64,000 nt of DNA, taken from Larix kaempferi. Taxonomy: Eukaryota; Streptophyta; Pinopsida; Pinales; Pinaceae. Both the position numbers and the translations under genes were made by a program. This document shows positions 1 to 12,927 of this stretch, piece by piece. The stretch is taken from contig BSBM01000597.1 of assembly GCA_027924585.1 (NCBI GenBank), positions 2,398,001-2,462,000 of the forward strand. Direction: 5' to 3'. Below the pieces are notes generated by a model. It was not told the origin of the DNA. It saw only the letters and a program-made list of their open reading frames with translations, and ran no database searches. The first letter of the stretch is position 1; each line of letters starts with the position of its first letter.

Positions 1-84
1 CCATGATTTTCCAGTGGTGTTAAGATGACCACAATGATGGATAGTTAGAAAACACTATAAGTGAATTTATATTGAGAAAAGCAT

Positions 85-115
85 TGTGTGTGTTTGTGTG
101 TGTGTGTGTGCGTGT
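85..115. repeat. (GT)n microsatellite
   Basis: An alternating TG run, interrupted by a few substitutions. Confidence 0.9.
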
Positions 116-422
116 ATGGCTAAGTTATTTTGAAACAACCATGGGTAATAAGACTTTATAAATTGTCAATGTGAATAAGACCATAGCTAGGCCCAAGATC
201 TCATGGATGAGGACAGACCTTGCACTTATGAATCCTGAAATGATATTAAGGTTGATCTTATTTTGAGAGCACTCTTGGAGAAAGAGCCCTCTATTAGTGT
301 GCTTGTATTGGGTTGATCTATGGGCTCTTTGGCGACCCTGTCCTTATTATAGATGGAGGGAGACCTCTCTAACAGAGAATTGACCTAACCTATTATAGAT
401 GGAGGGTGACCCCTCTAATAGA

Positions 423-446
423 ATATATATATATATATATATATAT
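423..446. repeat. (AT)n microsatellite
   Basis: A pure AT dinucleotide run of about 12 units, lying between two copies of the GACCCCTCTAAYAGA phrase. Confidence 0.9.
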
Positions 447-2664
447 GACCTTGGAGCGTGACCCCTCTAACAGAGAATTGACATATAAATTTTCATTGTT
501 TAAATTTTATAGTGCACAGTTTCTTACATATTTATTTGAATATATCGTTGGTGTGTTGAACTTTTTTAAGAAACGATTCCTAAGTTGTTTATGAATATTA
601 TTCGATTGATGTGTTTAAGTAGGACAAGAGCCCTTTTTGTTTTGTATATTCTTGCATTGAATAATTAGAAGCAAAAACTCTTTCTTTTTACATAACTCTA
701 CGTTGACTGTGCTGGTGACACCATAGAAGAGGATGACCCATCCCAATCCCCTTCTAGTTTTTTTATGTCCCTCTCACTGATCTCAAAAGCATTTATACGG
801 TTATAGTTGGGATTTTTTGTCATCTAATGTATTTATGAAACTGATATCCTCCTATAGCAGATGATGTAAAGGTTTCACATAAATGATTATATCTCCATTT
901 TTTAAGGAGACAACTATATGCATTGTAAAAAGGTTATACGTTATGAAGAATGCGATAAATTATTAATAAAATGTGTTGCGAGATATTTGCTTATGGAAAA
1001 CACTTTTTGTTGACTTTAGAAAGAGCGAGAACTTTATTTTTATATGTACTATTTTTTTTAATTAAGTAGGGAGTCGACCATCGTATGCTTGCACTCTCTA
1101 AACACTTTGGGCGGGCGATCTCTTTAGAGGAGAACCAACCCACCTTTTAATCTCTATATGAATTGTGTTTTTACAGGTTAAATTTGGGAAGGAAAGAAAA
1201 GGGTATTCTCTCTTTAGAGCATTGAACCCATTAGAGTTATATATAGGCCTTGTGTTATTCTATATGGAAGAGAGCAGTCTCTTTTGTAGAAGGTCTTACT
1301 CGGTTTTAATATATATATATAGTCAACCTTTGTGAATTATAAAATAGGTAGTGTTTTTGTTAATATTTTTGCTATAAGTTACATATGATTCATCTTTTGC
1401 GTAATAGGAGATATAGTTGTTATACCAGAGTTTAGACTTTGTTTGTTAGTGGCCCAACAAGGGTCACGGTCTTAGTGTTCTAACATATGTTGACAATTCT
1501 AAGGTTTGGAATTCGTGAGGAGCTCGGAACTCTCTTGCTTTAAAAGGTATATAACGAGCTCTATTTTCTTTAAAAATTTAGAACAAGATTTATTGTTTAT
1601 ATACCAGAGTTAAAAGTTGTATAAAAGGTTAAAGAAGATTTTAGTGCCTTAATTATTAAAAGCCGAGAATTGAGTTCATTACTAATGACTCTATTGAAGA
1701 ATAGGTGCTACTCGACAGTGTAGTATTGATAAAAAAATCATTGATATGTTATCCTCACAAGAACATAAGTCATTGGGTTTTGTGAAAAAAACCCAGCTTC
1801 ACGGGGAATTCTAGTAAGAGGTCTTGGACATAAGATTCAAGTCATGAAAATAAATTATTGCAAGAGAGTTTTCTTTGCTTATTCACCCTATTGGATATCT
1901 TATCTAGTTTGGGGGTGTCCTCTTATCCAAAAAAGTATAGGTTAGCAGAGTGTTTATGATTGGGTGGAACGTTGTAGTTGCACATTCAGTCACCAGATAA
2001 ATTGTTTGAATTGTTCATTTGTTTACATTAACTATTATTTGATTATAATTTCATTTATTCATTATCTTAATTGTTCTAATTTACAGATTGTTGGATTAGT
2101 AATGGACTCATGATATCTACGTTGCTAACAATTAGATAAATACCATTAATTCTTATATTGAAGTGAATAATGATTATGGTACACTTGGAGGAATACTTCC
2201 AATCTAAAAGAATAGGCCAAAGAAATCATATCTCGTTATGTGTAGGTTATGTTTATCATTTTGTTGCATAAAATATTTAATTGTTATTTGGTTGATTGGA
2301 TATACATGTAATTGACTATACCCCTAAATATACTAAGGTACCTAATAATGGAGTTAGGACCCTTTTTGGTCTTGATTAATTTTCTAGCACTGCATGGCTC
2401 TTATACTAATGGTGTTCTCTTAACTAATGTGTTAAGATAGGAATGTCAGGATGCATATATTCCTCCAATATAAATCATATATATGATGTTCATAATTGTA
2501 ATTAAGGTCATAGCATGTGAAGTTACACTATAATGATGTTAATTAGTTAATCAATTTGCATGTTTATCTTATAGAGGAGAAGCATGAGCCATAGTAGTCA
2601 TAAGTTACTCGGCTTGCTTCGAATACACTTTTAGCAATTAATAACAAAGAATGTAGTTTATGTT

Positions 2665-5600
2665 ATATTCAATCTGTACGGTTCATATTATATTTGATCA
2701 AGATCTTCCTACTCGATATTAAGAGGCATACTTGAATATTATTTGCATGTGAGTTGTTAGAATATGAGGATAAGTATTCTATGCATAAGTAGGAAAGGTT
2801 TATATTATTGTCCAATAAATGATTATTAATGTTATAAAGTAAACTAAGGTCTTTATTGCATGAGTGTGAAATCATAGTTTAAAGTTATGAAATGTTGATG
2901 TTTTGACCTTGTTGGGAATAATGTCTTATCTAGTTTACATTTAAAAGAAAAAAATGTATACACTGTACCATGATTGGATAATGAGGGTATTGGGTATGTT
3001 ATATAGATGGTCACAATGCTCCTACATCAAGTGGTGTCCTCTTTTGGGGGTCTAGCTCAAATGGGTAAGGGACATTTTAAGACCTTATTCAAGGCTTAGG
3101 AGGGGTCTTCAATTGCAGAAATGATCATAATTGCACAACTCTTTCCAATTTTTTTCAATGAACATGAAAAAAGAGAATTAATGGTTGAGATTAATGCTAA
3201 ATAACTATTATAGGTTCTCCATAGTTTCTAGAAGAACAAGATCCTAGGCCTAGATGTATGGCCTATGGTATTTTTTCTAGAGTTGTATGAGATTATAGGC
3301 TCTAACTTATTACATGTGGTGGAAGAAGCTTGTATCGAAAGAAGGATACAAGATTCCTTCAACTTAAACTTTATTTCTCTCATCCCAAAAAAGGATAACC
3401 CTTCCTCCTTGATGATTTTAGACTGATCTCCCTCTACAATGGTATCTACAAAGTGATAGCTAAAAATGATCATTGCAAAATGCATCGAGATAATCCTTTC
3501 CAAATCTATTTCTTGTGAACAATTTGGTTTTATGTAAGGGAGTCAAATCCATAAAGTGGTTGGGGTAGCAACTCATGAAGGGATACATAGTATCAAACTT
3601 AAAAACTCAAAATATATGTCCTCAAAATTGATTTATCAAAATCCTATGATCGGGTTAACTCCCTATATATTTGACTCCTATTTTAACATCTGGATTTGAG
3701 GTTCCTTTAATCAATTAGGTAATGAGTTGCATCACCATAGTTTCTTTTGTGGTTCTGATTAATGGCTCAGCCTCTCCCTTCTTCAGAGAAGAAATAGGTC
3801 TTCTCCAAGGTCTTCTCCAAGGAGGTTCTCTTGCCTCTCCCTTCTTCAGAGAAGAAATAGGTCTTCTCCAAGGAGGTTCTCTTGCCTCTCCCCTCTTTCT
3901 ATTAGTGGCAGAAGGTCTTAGTCATTCATTAGTTGGAGCAAAGAGAACAGATGGGTTCGAAAGTATCCATAACTCTCAATCTCTGTGCATTTCTGATATG
4001 CTTTTTGTAGATGATATTTTAATTTTCTGCGATGGCACTTGAAGAGATGCAGACAAATTGACAGACATTGTTGATTTATTTAGATGAGCCACATGTATGA
4101 AAATCAATTATAATAAATCTTTGCTTTATTTCTTAAAATTGGAAGAGAATGAAGAGAGACATTATCACTCTCTATTCCCCTTCTCTCAGGTTGACTTTGA
4201 TTTGGGCTTAAACTATGTGGGATACCACTTAAAACCCAACAAATATAAAAAAGAAGGGCTAGCAATGGTTAATTGCAAAGATTGAGAAACGATTGTACAT
4301 ATGGAGCCAGGAATGACGCTTGATGGTTGGGAGGTTGGTATTGATTAAATCAACCCTGGGGGAAATCACCATCTATTGGATGTCACTAGCTTGGATTCCA
4401 AAACGCTTGTTGGAAAAAGAAAGGCTGTTGTGTTTTAGATTTCTTTGGATGGGCCACAAAGATCCTCATGTCATGCAGTGGGTCATATGGGAGAGGATAT
4501 CTCTCCCAAAAGATCTGAGTGGATGGGAATTATAAACATTTTTCTTTTTTCAAAAGCACTAGTTGCAAAATGTGTGTAGAGACTAATGACTACTAAGAGA
4601 ATTTGGAATTCAGTGGTAGAACATAAGTATATTTTACCATATTCCATTGATGAATGGATTTGATCACCTACTAAAACCCAAGCTAATATCTCTATTATGT
4701 GGAAAGTTGTAATTTAGCCCTTTAATGTCATTGGAGATGGTCTAGCGTGGCATATTGTAAACAAAAGAAATATGAGAATAGAACCGGACCCTTGGGCCGG
4801 TACTTGTTAGAAGTGTATTCTACCCCCAAACATCCTATACTCTTTATAGGAGCGAGGTATCTTCTTTCTATATCAAATGGAAGATCTTATGACTACCTTA
4901 TGGAATCAAGGATGGGTGTTGGCTCACTCTCTGGGCTGGAATATCCAGATGGAGAGGTTTGGTACTCCTACACAAAATATCTCAAGGATTCTCATATCCG
5001 AATTACAGAGAAAAATGACAAGTTGATTTGGAATCATGCTCCTTCATATGTATATACTCCCAAAATGGGGTGCATCCAACTAAATGTTGAAAACCATCAT
5101 AGAGAAATGTTCTAGTGGTGGAAGAAGCTATGGAAGCTGAAATGTCTAACCAAATCATGGCTCCGTATGTGGAGTATTTTGGAAAACAAATTTCAGACCT
5201 AGGACATTCTACAAAATAGAAGAATAGAAGGTAGTGTCTAGTGTCCTTTATGTAAAAATGATAGGGAATCTATGATACATTTGTTTATGCACTATCCTTT
5301 CACCTAATTGGCTTTCACCTAATTAGTTTTGAAGGAGGTTTTTAGATGCTGGGATTTATGTAAAAATGATAGGGAATCTATGATACATTTGTTTATGCAT
5401 TGTCCTTTCACCAAATTGGTTTTGACGGAATTTTTTAGACGCATGGGATTTGATTGCATTTGGAGGGGGATCAATGCAATTAGAATGGCAAAGCTGGCTC
5501 CAAAATCCATCGATCGATCCTTTTTCATTTATGTTGTAGATGATGGAAAGTTAATATATGGATCGATCGTTGGACTATTTATTCTTTTAAACTTAAAGAA

Positions 5601-5780
5601 TTTGCATGCACAAATAACACGGCTGTTCACAGCTTAATGATGGTTAAGCACTACAAATAGAATCATGGAGAACACTACAAAGAACGAGAACCAACACAGA
5701 TGCAGGAAACCGCAGAGCTAGATAAAATAAATGGCAAGACTCTTGACGCCATCCCCCCATCTCCCGCGCTCTGTCACATA
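2665..5780 (+). pseudogene. LINE copy 1, decayed (RT and zf-RVT)
   Basis: This is a non-LTR retrotransposon remnant; an intact copy would reverse-transcribe its own mRNA at a nicked target. Pieces in order: RT N-terminal part (about 3112-3530) ending in EQFGF; RT palm (3722-4042) with a disrupted QG..SP.LFLLV motif and LFVDDILIF in place of the usual FADD; RT thumb (4097-4535) with GRLVLIKS and IYWMSLAWIPK; then a zf-RVT-like cysteine region (about 5110-5560) with CPLCKNDRESMIHLF. Stops and frameshifts break every section, so it cannot make protein. The same sequence, including non-coding flanks from about 2665, recurs at about 41668-46450, so both are copies of one family. No endonuclease or ORF1 is visible here. 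Confidence 0.8.
3771..3884 (+). repeat. Tandem duplication inside the LINE RT palm
   Basis: A 51-bp segment beginning CCTCTCCCTTCTTCAGAG occurs twice (3771-3833 and 3834-3884). The first copy also holds an extra 12-bp direct repeat, TCTTCTCCAAGG, at 3799-3810 and 3811-3822. The duplication is in frame and repeats the residues around the RT QG motif. LINE copy 2 has one unit at the matching place (about 42749-42800). Confidence 0.9.
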
Positions 5781-6176
5781 TGGAAAATACTGAACTTTCT
5801 TATCTCTACTTAGTCCAATTGCTTTCCCACCGGATTTTTTCGTTTGAACTCGGTGGTTCAATTCGGCTGCAAAGCCCACGTTTGTCTTGGCCGGCGCCGC
5901 CAAAGGAAACAACACGGTCATGTACGCCTTCCCCACTTTCAACATATTGTTGAATGAAAATCGGCCTTCTTTAAAAGAATTCTTTGTTTTTATTGTTTGT
6001 CTATCCTCCTCATCTTTCTCATCCTCCCCGTGGAGCACTCGGTAGCGGTGCTCTGCGCCTGTCTCTGTGCCTTTGATCCGTCCGTAAGCTTGCGGTATTA
6101 TGCCCGAATAGTTCTCCATGCCCGAATAGTTATCTGTTCGCACGTTTCTTCCTCTCCCCTCCAAACAAAAGCTCAA
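5718..6176 (-). other. 152-codon ORF of unknown origin, mostly in a segment absent from LINE copy 2
   Basis: I do not recognise this reading frame. It is uninterrupted, with mixed composition, a basic and acidic N-terminal half and a short hydrophobic stretch near residues 86-95 (YMTVLFPLAA). Its C-terminal end overlaps sequence shared by both LINE copies (up to about 5778). The rest lies in about 569 bp present only here. It could be a captured exon fragment, the flank of an older element or a chance ORF. Nothing ties it to a function. Confidence 0.3.
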
Positions 6177-6347
6177 GAAAGCACCTCCGAGGAATTTGCA
6201 TTGGAAGCCGTCATTTTAAAGTTAAACGTTTTAGTACTCCAAGAAGTCTATCCAATGCAAGTTGGATGACTCACAATATTCCGTTGACCAGGCAACTGTG
6301 TCTGTACATAGTTAGATTATGTAATTGATTGGATAATGTTGTAAGTG
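5779..6347. other. Copy-1-specific segment (indel relative to LINE copy 2)
   Basis: Both repeat copies match up to CTGTGTCAC/CTCTGTCAC and again from AGATTCTGCYATTGAAGTT. The intervening 569 bp exist only here; at the matching point of copy 2 (about 46400-46410) there are only a few bases. It is either an insertion here or a deletion there. No clear TSD or terminal repeat marks an insertion. Confidence 0.6.
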
Positions 6348-6858
6348 GAGAGATTCTGCCATTGAAGTTGTTGGGAATTCAACGTTTTTAAGCCATTGAA
6401 GTTGATGGGAAGTCAACAATTCTAAGCCATCTAGAGGATTGATTTGAAAATGGCATTGACTTGGTTTTTAATATTTTTGTGATGAACTTTTTATTATTAT
6501 TATTTATTTATTGTCTTTACTTTATTTATTTTTATATTTTTGTGAGGAATATATTTGATATTGTATGTTTAAAAAGCATTACAACATAATATTTAAACTA
6601 TTTTTTAGAGGAATAATTTCAAAATGGGATTGATTAAATTTTTAATATTTTTATGACATAATTTTTAGATTTATTTTAATTCAAGATCTAATGTACAATT
6701 TTTTTTTCAAACTTGGATTTTAGAAAAGGTTTGCACTTCAAAGGATGGATGATCTATTATGGTTTAATGATGGCTCAACTTGCATATAGTTTACACAAAA
6801 TTATCCATATTTATTTATTTTATAATTTTAACTAATTGAAATATTTAACTATGTTGGC
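6348..6858. other. AT-rich spacer before the second LINE
   Basis: The first part (to about 6415) matches the tail of the repeat at 46409-46455 and contains a local echo of GCCATTGAAGTTG. The remainder is AT-rich with no motif I can name. Part may be the 5' untranslated region of the following LINE. Confidence 0.4.
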
Positions 6859-8190
6859 TTGGGAGATATTGTTCTCAGAAAGTTGAAGCCCTGTTCTGGT
6901 TCTATAGTTAGGGCATGGAGGGTTTCAAAATCACTGAAAGCGAAGAGTGAAGCTGTGGGGTTTCTGATTGATGGGTCAACAAACTTAGATTGGTTAATTA
7001 TGCTGTCGAAAAGGGCTGTAGTCGGCAAGGTTGAAGGGACAAAGGTATCCCAAGTGGAATTGGTAGACTAGGACACCAGTTTGTGGTCTTGCTCCTAGAA
7101 CTAGCCTTCTCACAAATGGATGGGTAGCTTTTATCTTCCCCAACCAATAACATATTCAGACTATTCTTGAGCACACCTAGCTTATAAAAGAGGGCTCACT
7201 CTTACTGAAAATATGGCATACAAAGTTTAATCCAAAAACTGAATATTTGAGCCGAAGGCACTTATGGGTACTTATGCCAGGGTTTCCTTTTGAATTATGG
7301 AGTCAAAATATTTTTGATGGTTTAGGAAATTCACTGGCTAAATTCATTCAGATGGAAAAGAACATGGTTTTTGGCATAAACAAACAGGTAGCATCGATGT
7401 TGGTTGAATTTGATGTTTCGAATGGGATCTCGGCTACTGTTGATATTTTTTGGAGGGGAGTGTACATACAAGCAATTTCTGGATTATAAGGGAGTTCCAT
7501 TCCGCTGCTACTTTTGCAGAGATATTGGAAATGTCAAGGTCAGGTGCCCAAAGCTTCTGGGAAGGGTTTCTCTCCCGTTAAAGGTTTTCTCTTCGCCTGC
7601 AGCGGAACAATGTTTATTGTCAACTGAAATTCCAGGTAAGCTTCCTGAAGGTCCTTCTGTATATGAGGGTATATCAAATGTAGAACTTGATTTCTACTTT
7701 TAAATGGAAAAGGATTTAGATTTAAAAATTTATGCTTCTAAGTCTGTTAATAGTAATCTTTTTGGGAACCCGGTTTCGTCTCCTCCAATTTCTTTATCGA
7801 GTGAAGTTTTAACTCCTCCCTGAAAAGATGTTAAATCCTTCGCCAAAGACAGGGTTAATTTACGTGATGCACACTTATCTAAATATGATGTGGATTGGGT
7901 TTTGGTTCCTAAGAAAACGTCTGATTTGATTCCACAGACACATCCTTTTAGAACCCAACAATCCCCCTTCTTCGGGTTCACCATCGACTTTTGTGGGTTC
8001 TGGTTTTTCCTCCTTGGATTCAAGTTTGAACTCTTTTACTGATTCCCTTATGTCTTTGTTTGGTTTACCGAAAATTCCTTTAGAAGTGTATGCAAAAAAC
8101 CCTATTTCAAGTGATAAGGATATTTTACCTTCGATTAGGTGTGCAAATGTGACTATTCACAAAAAGAAACCCTCCAAGGATTGCTCATAA
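6859..8190 (+). pseudogene. LINE ORF1 remnant (DUF4283-like, zinc knuckle)
   Basis: Plant L1-type LINEs carry a first ORF that binds the element RNA. The stretch at 7247-7489 has the layout of the DUF4283/ORF1 fold: RRHLWVLMPGFPFELW, then GLGNSLAKFI. About 30 codons later, in the overlapping frame at 7404-7703, comes a knuckle-like CYFCRDIGNVKVRCP in which the expected zinc-binding His is Asn. Several stops and at least one frameshift lie between 7072 and 7490, and the remaining sequence to 8190 is broken into short frames. ORF2 follows about 50 bp later in the usual ORF1-ORF2 order. It is non-functional as it stands. Confidence 0.65.
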
Positions 8191-8236
8191 AATAATATTT
8201 TCATCCCTCTTTCAAATCGTTTGTCAGACTTAGACT

Positions 8237-11200
8237 ATGTACAGAATCCCCCAAGTCCTCACTGAATGGTTCTTAATGTATTTTCTCTCTTTTAACATTC
8301 GAGGAATTGGCGGGGTCAATAAGGCTAGGACCTTGTTTGAATTCTTGAAAGCTGCTAGCCCTGATTATATTTTTATTCAAGAAACTATGGTATCGGCTGA
8401 ACATGTGGTGGAAATATTTTCAAAATATTTTCCTAAGTGGTACTTTTGTGCGATGGGATCATGTGGTGTTTCAGGAGGCCTATTTCCAGGTTGGAACCCC
8501 AGGACAACGACGTTCATTCCTTGCAAGACTATGGGTGGTATCCTACTGGAAGGACACTTCCTCACAAATGATTTTGACCTTTCTATTCTCAACATTTATG
8601 GTCCTTACAAAGAAAGGATCCAATTTTTGACTACCCTTGAATCATCTGGTATTCTAAACACTCGGAATCTCATTGTGGTTGGATATCTTAATTTCACTCT
8701 GTCAGCATCGGAAGTATGGGGAAAAAATGCATTGGTTGAAGAATGTGTTGATTATTTCAAGGGTCTACTAGACCAGGTTCAGCTGTTGGACGTGATTCCA
8801 AGAAAATTGGGGGCAACGTGGTCAAATAAAAGAGGTGGAGAATCTTGCATTATCAAGAGACTAGACCGTTTCTCATTTCTCAGTCGGTGCATTCAAAATT
8901 CATAAGATATAGGTGATGGATCAAACGGTCAAATATCTCTGATCACCAGGCTATTCTGTTACATTTTGATGACCTGAAGTTCAAAGCTAAGAGACCTTTC
9001 AGATTTAATAGTACGTGGTTAAAGGATGCGGACTTCTATGTTATGGTATCATATTTTTGGACTCTTGAAGCTATTCCAGAAGGTTTGAATCCAATGGAAG
9101 TTCTGATTCACAAACTTAAGAAGTTAAAGGACAAGACTAGAATTTGGGAAAGAGAGAAAAAGGACCATATTTAGTTATAGGTTACAAATGTTAAGTTGCA
9201 AATTAAAAAAGTTCATCAAATTAATTTGAATGGTATCTTTACAGAGGAGGACGGCCTTGTGTTGAAGGATCTACAAACTAAGCTTGAATACCTTCTTAGA
9301 ATTGAGGAGTGCACCTGGATAATTAAAAGCAGAGCGTTGTGGGTGGAACTTGGGGACAAAAATACTAAGTTTTTTCAAAAACATTCCTCACATCAGAGGA
9401 ATATAAACTCCATCGGGTCCATAGTCGACATTGATGGTAATGAGATAAGTGAACAGGTAAAATTGTAGGAGATGGCAGCTCTACACTTCCAAAATCATTT
9501 CAAAGATCCCAAGATGACTAACATTTCAACACAATTGAAGGTAATTAAGCGTTATCCGAGGTTCTTTATTGAAGAAGAAGGTGAAGCTTTAGGGAACACT
9601 GTCACTTTGAAAGAGATTGAAGATGTTTTAAAAGCATTCAAAAGGGACAAATTCCCTGGACCTGATGGTTGGTCAGTTGATCTCTTTGTCCATTTTTTTA
9701 TTTGATGGGTCAGGAATTTTTACACATGGTTGAATTCTCAAGAAATGAGGGTTGGATGGAGGGAGGATTGAACTCAACATTTTTAACTCTCATCCCAAAG
9801 ACTAGTAAACCGAAGTATTTTGAAGAGTTTAGGCCAATAGCACTATCTAATTTGGCTTATAAACTAGTTACAAATATCATTTCCAATAGAATCAAACCAA
9901 TTTTTTCTAAGTGTATATCAATGGAACAATTTGGGTTCTTGGAAAATAGACAAATTTTGGATGTTGTTGGTACTACATAGGAAGTTCTACACTCAATCAA
10001 AATTAGGAAACATAAAGCTGTGGTCCTCAAGACATACTTAGTCAAAGCTTGTGATAAGGTGAATTGGGATTTCATCCATTTTGTACTTTTACAGATTGGG
10101 CTGCATTGGAAAGTTATAAGATGGATCATGTCATGCACCAGAACAACAAATTTTTTAGTATGGGTTAACGAGAATCCATCGATGTTTTTCAAAAGTGAAA
10201 GGGGTCTAAGACAGGGTTGTCCCCTATTACCATTATTGTTCCTATTGGTGATAGAAGGGATGAGCAAAATGATTAAAAAAGCTAAATTAGAAAGGAAAAT
10301 TAAAGGTATTTCTTTTGGTAAGAAAATCTCAATAACTCATATGCTCTTTATTGATGATGCCATCCTCTTTGGCATGGAAACTTCGGAGGAATGGCAGGTT
10401 TGCCATGTCTCTCTTGGATACTTTTTGTAATGCGTCAGGGATGCAAGTTAATTTAAACAAATATGCTCTGATTATTAATCAGGAACTGGATTCTTTGGAT
10501 CAACAATTATTGAACTTACTTCCTTTTAAGAGAACTAGAATGGAGGAAGGGATAAAATACTTAGGTTTTTTCCTTAAACCTAATTGCTATGGACTTCAAG
10601 ACTGGAAATGGATGATCACTAGATTTGAAAATAAAATCAATATTTGGTGTATGATATTTTTATCACTTGGAGGAAGACTCGTTCTATTAAAATCTGTGCT
10701 AAGTAGCATGCTGGTATATTGGGCAATGATGGCACAAATTCCATCTGATATTCTTCACCAATTAAGAAGTCTTATGTTCAGGTTTTGATGGTCAAGTAAT
10801 TTAGAGGGAGGTAAATATCATCTAACTAGTTGGGAATCTTTATGTCTTCCCAAGTAGTGGGGAGGTTGGAATATTAAACAATTATTTTGGCTTAACTCTG
10901 CATTGCTCTTAAAAATTTGTTGGAGGGGTATTATGGAGGACAATCTGTGGTCCAGGATTTTACAAGTAAATTACATCAAGACAAATATCTATTCTTGGAT
11001 CAGGAAACCTAAAGGTAAATACCAGAATGCCTCAACAACTTGGAAAATTTTTATGAAAATTTTTCCTTGGATTACGAGGTATCTCTCTTGGCAGGTTGGA
11101 AATGGAAAAGAGATTGTCGTCGGGATTGATCCCATAGTTGGAATGGAATCCAGTTATAAACTCTCAAGTGATATGCATTCTTTATTCAATGAATATGGTC

Positions 11201-12399
11201 TTATAACATTAAATCAGTTTAAAAGATCTAAATATCTTATCTCAGATCCATCATATTGGCTTACAACAAGCGAATTGGGTTTGGACGGTAGATGGACAAG
11301 TGAATGGTTACATTACACTCACATGTTGCAGTTGAATGGTATTTGTCTGGCAGAGCATAAAGATTCACTGCTATGGTCAAAAAATCTGATTTCAGAATAG
11401 GTGATGGTGAGTACTGCATATAATACTATTGCAGAAGCTAATTTTCAAGGGGATAAGGTATGGTGGTATGGTCCATTGTGGAAATGGAGGTTTCCAACGA
11501 AAATTCAAAGTTTTATTTGGTTATGTTTTGACAATAAAATATTGACATGGGAGAACTTACAACGAAGAGGGAAGTGGGCCCAAACATTTCTATCCGCTGT
11601 CATGAGGCAAGGGAGTCTGTTGATCATCTGTTCTTTCAATGTAGCTTCTCACAAAAAGTCTGGCTAGAGATTGGCAATACACTAAAAGTTAATGTTGTGC
11701 TAAATTACATCCTTCTTTTTCATATTTCTATAAATGGCAGGTTCATACTTTTATACATCTAAAAAATATACCTGGTCTAGTTGCATGGTCGATTTGGAGG
11801 TGACGAAACTCTGTCATTTTCTAGGATGTATCTATTGATGTGAAGCAGGTAGTATACAAGTTTTGGAACCTATCTGATGCTTATAAAAATACACAGATAA
11901 AATTGAAGAATGCTGCAAGATTTTTAAATGCAAATTTTAGTGTTCCTGAGATGGCATATGGATACTTTGATGGAGTAGCGTCTGAAAATAGATGTGGGGC
12001 AGGTTTTTATATTTCATGTGGAGAGAACCTTTACTTAAAGTTTTATATCTCAAGTGGTGTGGGTACAAACTCAAAGGAAAATCTTATGGGATTATGGTGT
12101 ATTTTAAAGGTGGCAGCATGGTGTGTTTTGTATTCCATTAAGATCTTTGGAGACTCTCTCTTTATAGTAAATTGGGCAAAAGATCTATATGGAATGAAAT
12201 CCATCTATCTCAAACACTGTAGTGATAGAGTTAAAAACATTGATGAATTAACTCCAAAATCTTACCATAGATCACATTTATAGGGAATTCAATGATGTTG
12301 TTGATTCTTTATCCAAGCTAGCACTGGATGGGGAAGCATGTGTCATAAACTGGGAAGAATGGGATGAAGACAAACTTACTCAAAAAGGATCTATCTAGT
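8237..12399 (+). pseudogene. LINE ORF2 remnant: endonuclease, RT, zf-RVT, RNase H
   Basis: The domain order is complete for a plant LINE. An APE-like endonuclease (8279-8905) has SFNIRG, FIQET and NIYGPY, but YLNF where the catalytic Asp of DLNF is expected. RT (about 9586-10800) has FPGPDGW, a TLIPK block, EQFGF, GLRQGCPLLPLLFL and LFIDDAILF (A to I in the FADD box), then LGGRLVLLKS. zf-RVT-like sequence lies at about 11457-11690 and an RNase H-like end at 11958-12398, with YFDG, FGDSLFIVNW and VVDSLSKL; the second acidic residue appears to be lost (SKENLMGL). Roughly nine stops or frameshifts interrupt it. It is a different, less decayed family from LINE copies 1 and 2. Confidence 0.85.
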
Positions 12400-12828
12400 T
12401 TTTTTATAATGTTAACTAATTATGGTTGTATTGTTATGTTTTTAGTCATTTGATATGATAGTTTAGAGTTTTGGATACTATGTATCTAAGCTTATGTATT
12501 TTGGACGGTCAGTCACTATGAGTCATTATGCTGGCTATGAACATAATGATCCCGTTATATTTCTCGACAAGATATGTACTTTTTGATTTGTACAGAAATT
12601 ATTATTTATTGTTTTAAATTTTTCATGAGATGAATGCTTTTAAAATATATTACAATTTTTAAAAACAATTTTATATCAAAAATTTTCATCAATTAAATAT
12701 AATTATATTTTTAAAAACAAATTCTATTTAAAATTTAAAATTTTGGATATATATATATATATATATATATTTGGCAAGATGGCAACCTCTTTCATATATA
12801 TATTCCAAAAAATAATTTTAAAAATACA
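12400..12828. other. LINE 3' flank and low-complexity DNA
   Basis: AT-rich sequence follows the LINE stop, with no clear poly(A) tail or TSD. It holds an (AT)n run at 12747-12770, then GGCAACCTCTTTCATATAT (about 12780), an imperfect copy of the phrase beside the larger AT tract at 12846. A small duplication has therefore occurred at this end of gypsy element A. Confidence 0.5.
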
Positions 12829-12852
12829 TATTCCATGCAATCTGGAAACCTC

Positions 12853-12927
<75 letters not shown>

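Larger units (their letters stand above)
1..2664. other. AT-rich intergenic DNA, no gene seen
   Basis: No reading frame here resembles a known protein. Bases about 60-240 resemble 40370-40530, upstream of the second LINE copy, so the left edge is an old repeat that extends beyond the LINE coding part. A phrase built on GACCCCTCTAAYAGA recurs at about 345-384, 391-422 and 454-482. The rest shows only AT-rich low-complexity sequence. Confidence 0.6.
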
